NCBI GenBank assembly: GCA_024699575.1
Contig: JAILPF010000574.1
Span: 1-16,358, forward strand
Source: Acetatifactor sp.
Lineage (GTDB): Bacteria > Bacillota > Clostridia > Lachnospirales > Lachnospiraceae
Length of the DNA: 16,358 nucleotides
Direction: 5' to 3'
Part shown: one piece after another, positions 15,631-16,358 of the stretch
How positions within the stretch are numbered: the first letter of the stretch is position 1
Layout: each line of letters starts with the position of its first letter
Made by a program: the position numbers and the translations under genes
The notes under the pieces: generated by a model
Databases searched by the model: none
What the model was told of the DNA's origin: nothing
The model's input: only the letters and a program-made list of their open reading frames with translations

Positions 15631-16358
15631 AGGACTTCCTCCTCTTCTTTCTCGGTGGTTCATAATGATAGACCTTGGTTTTGCTCTCTCTGCCAAACAA
15701 CAGATAGCAGAGCAAAATCAGAAGTAAAATGCATACGGTATAAATCCATGCCATTGCAGAAGCAATACCAAATCCCTTGCTGGCATCCAGCATATTACTT
15801 CGAATCAGAATAATGACCTCGTTCAATTCGGATGTGGCAAGGAATACAGTCACATAGATACTGTTAATCAAAATCATTCCTTTGATAGCAGGAAGCACAA
15901 TCTTCCAGAAGGATACCCAGGAGGACGCTCCATCCATGTAGGATGCCTCGTACAGGGAAATATCAATTTTTTGCAATCCTGCAAAGAAAATCAATGTCGG
16001 TACTCCCGAGTACCACAAAATCAACAAAAGCTCACTGAGCAAACCTGTTACCGGCTCCTGCAAAAACTTTGGCACCGCATCGTTAATCAGTTCGTACACT
16101 CCGTACTGCTCAATCAGCGGAATCGTAGCCGATCCGCTGTTCATCAGCATGGAGAGCACCGGTCCGCTCACCACAATGATGGGCAGGAAAAAGAGTGTTC
16201 GAAACAATCCCTTACAGCGAATCTGCTGGTTTAGCAGAATTGCTATCATCAATGAAAAACGCAAAATCAGTGGCAACTGTAATAAAATATCCTTCAGGAA
16301 ATTCACCAAACTATCCACAAAGTAGCCATCTGCTGTAAAAAGATCTCTAAAGTTACCC
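15617..16358 (-). CDS. Sugar ABC transporter permease, MalF type (5' end outside window)
   Basis: The last 246 residues are present. The frame stays open to the right edge, and the residues before the GTG at 16318 (GNFRDLFTADGYF) continue the usual MalF family pattern, so that GTG is internal and the true start is upstream of the window. Membrane helices are evident, as is the pattern CKGLFRTLFFLPIIVVSGPV, typical of MalF subunits. The EAA loop reads YEASYMDGASSWVSFWKIVLP. The C-terminus is very basic (PPRKKRRKSYAKR). The stop overlaps the start of the MalG-type gene by 14 bases. It is the membrane partner of one or both MalG-type subunits in an oligosaccharide importer. Confidence 0.92.
   Translation of the reverse strand, partial: GNFRDLFTADGYFVDSLVNFLKDILLQLPLILRFSLMIAILLNQQIRCKGLFRTLFFLPIIVVSGPVLSMLMNSGSATIPLIEQYGVYELINDAVPKFLQEPVTGLLSELLLILWYSGVPTLIFFAGLQKIDISLYEASYMDGASSWVSFWKIVLPAIKGMILINSIYVTVFLATSELNEVIILIRSNMLDASKGFGIASAMAWIYTVCILLLILLCYLLFGRESKTKVYHYEPPRKKRRKSYAKR

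Noticed and set aside
16316..16318. GTG at 16318 as the start of the MalF-type permease
   Set aside because: The frame is open to the window edge and the upstream residues match the normal family pattern, so this codon is internal.

Overview
The window looks like chromosomal DNA from a Gram-positive anaerobe of the Clostridia, most likely a motile member of the Lachnospiraceae. This is inferred from protein style (a clostridial-type phosphoglycerate dehydrogenase, an S11 D,D-carboxypeptidase with an N-terminal anchor, lipoprotein sugar-binding and GH43 proteins), strong AGGAGG-type ribosome binding sites, tight operons and moderate G+C. No rRNA, tRNA, CRISPR array, insertion sequence or phage gene was seen. 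Thirteen protein genes fill the window, all but one on the minus strand. No gene-free stretch exceeds 150 bases.

Left block (1-1940): a 5'-complete, 3'-truncated SerA-like dehydrogenase runs off the left edge. Upstream of it is a 350-residue protein of unknown function with a possible papain-like/BtrH-like layout. They are probably co-transcribed from a promoter (TTGACA, extended -10) whose start region carries a perfect 18-bp palindrome of the LacI/PurR operator type (1805-1822). A single plus-strand gene, a DMT/EamA exporter (1941-2897), diverges from this block.

Middle block (2891-6545): a three-gene minus-strand operon encodes a Gfo/Idh/MocA oxidoreductase, a MATE exporter and a D,D-carboxypeptidase. 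It starts from an extended -10 promoter at about 6488-6496, directly below the terminator of the next operon. The carboxypeptidase has S-G-G where S-x-N is usual. Its 3' end overlaps the DMT exporter's 3' end tail to tail, and a perfect 10-bp-stem hairpin lies inside the exporter's last codons.

Right block (6506-16358): one long minus-strand operon, entering from the right edge and ending at a 17-bp-stem terminator, appears dedicated to sensing, breaking down and importing a plant polysaccharide, probably arabinan or arabinoxylan. In transcription order: MalF-type permease (5' end outside the window), MalG-type permease, lipoprotein sugar-binding protein, a second MalG-type permease, a secreted beta-propeller hydrolase that may be a GH93 exo-arabinanase, a methyl-accepting chemotaxis protein, and a lipoprotein GH43 enzyme with CBM6-like and other beta-sandwich modules. 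The unusual points are two MalG-type permeases flanking the binding protein, no ATPase gene in view, and a chemoreceptor set between two extracellular hydrolases with its stop overlapping the GH43 start (TAATG). The combination suggests a 'degrade, import and swim toward' unit, which is the most interesting system here. Its substrate is inference from enzyme families.
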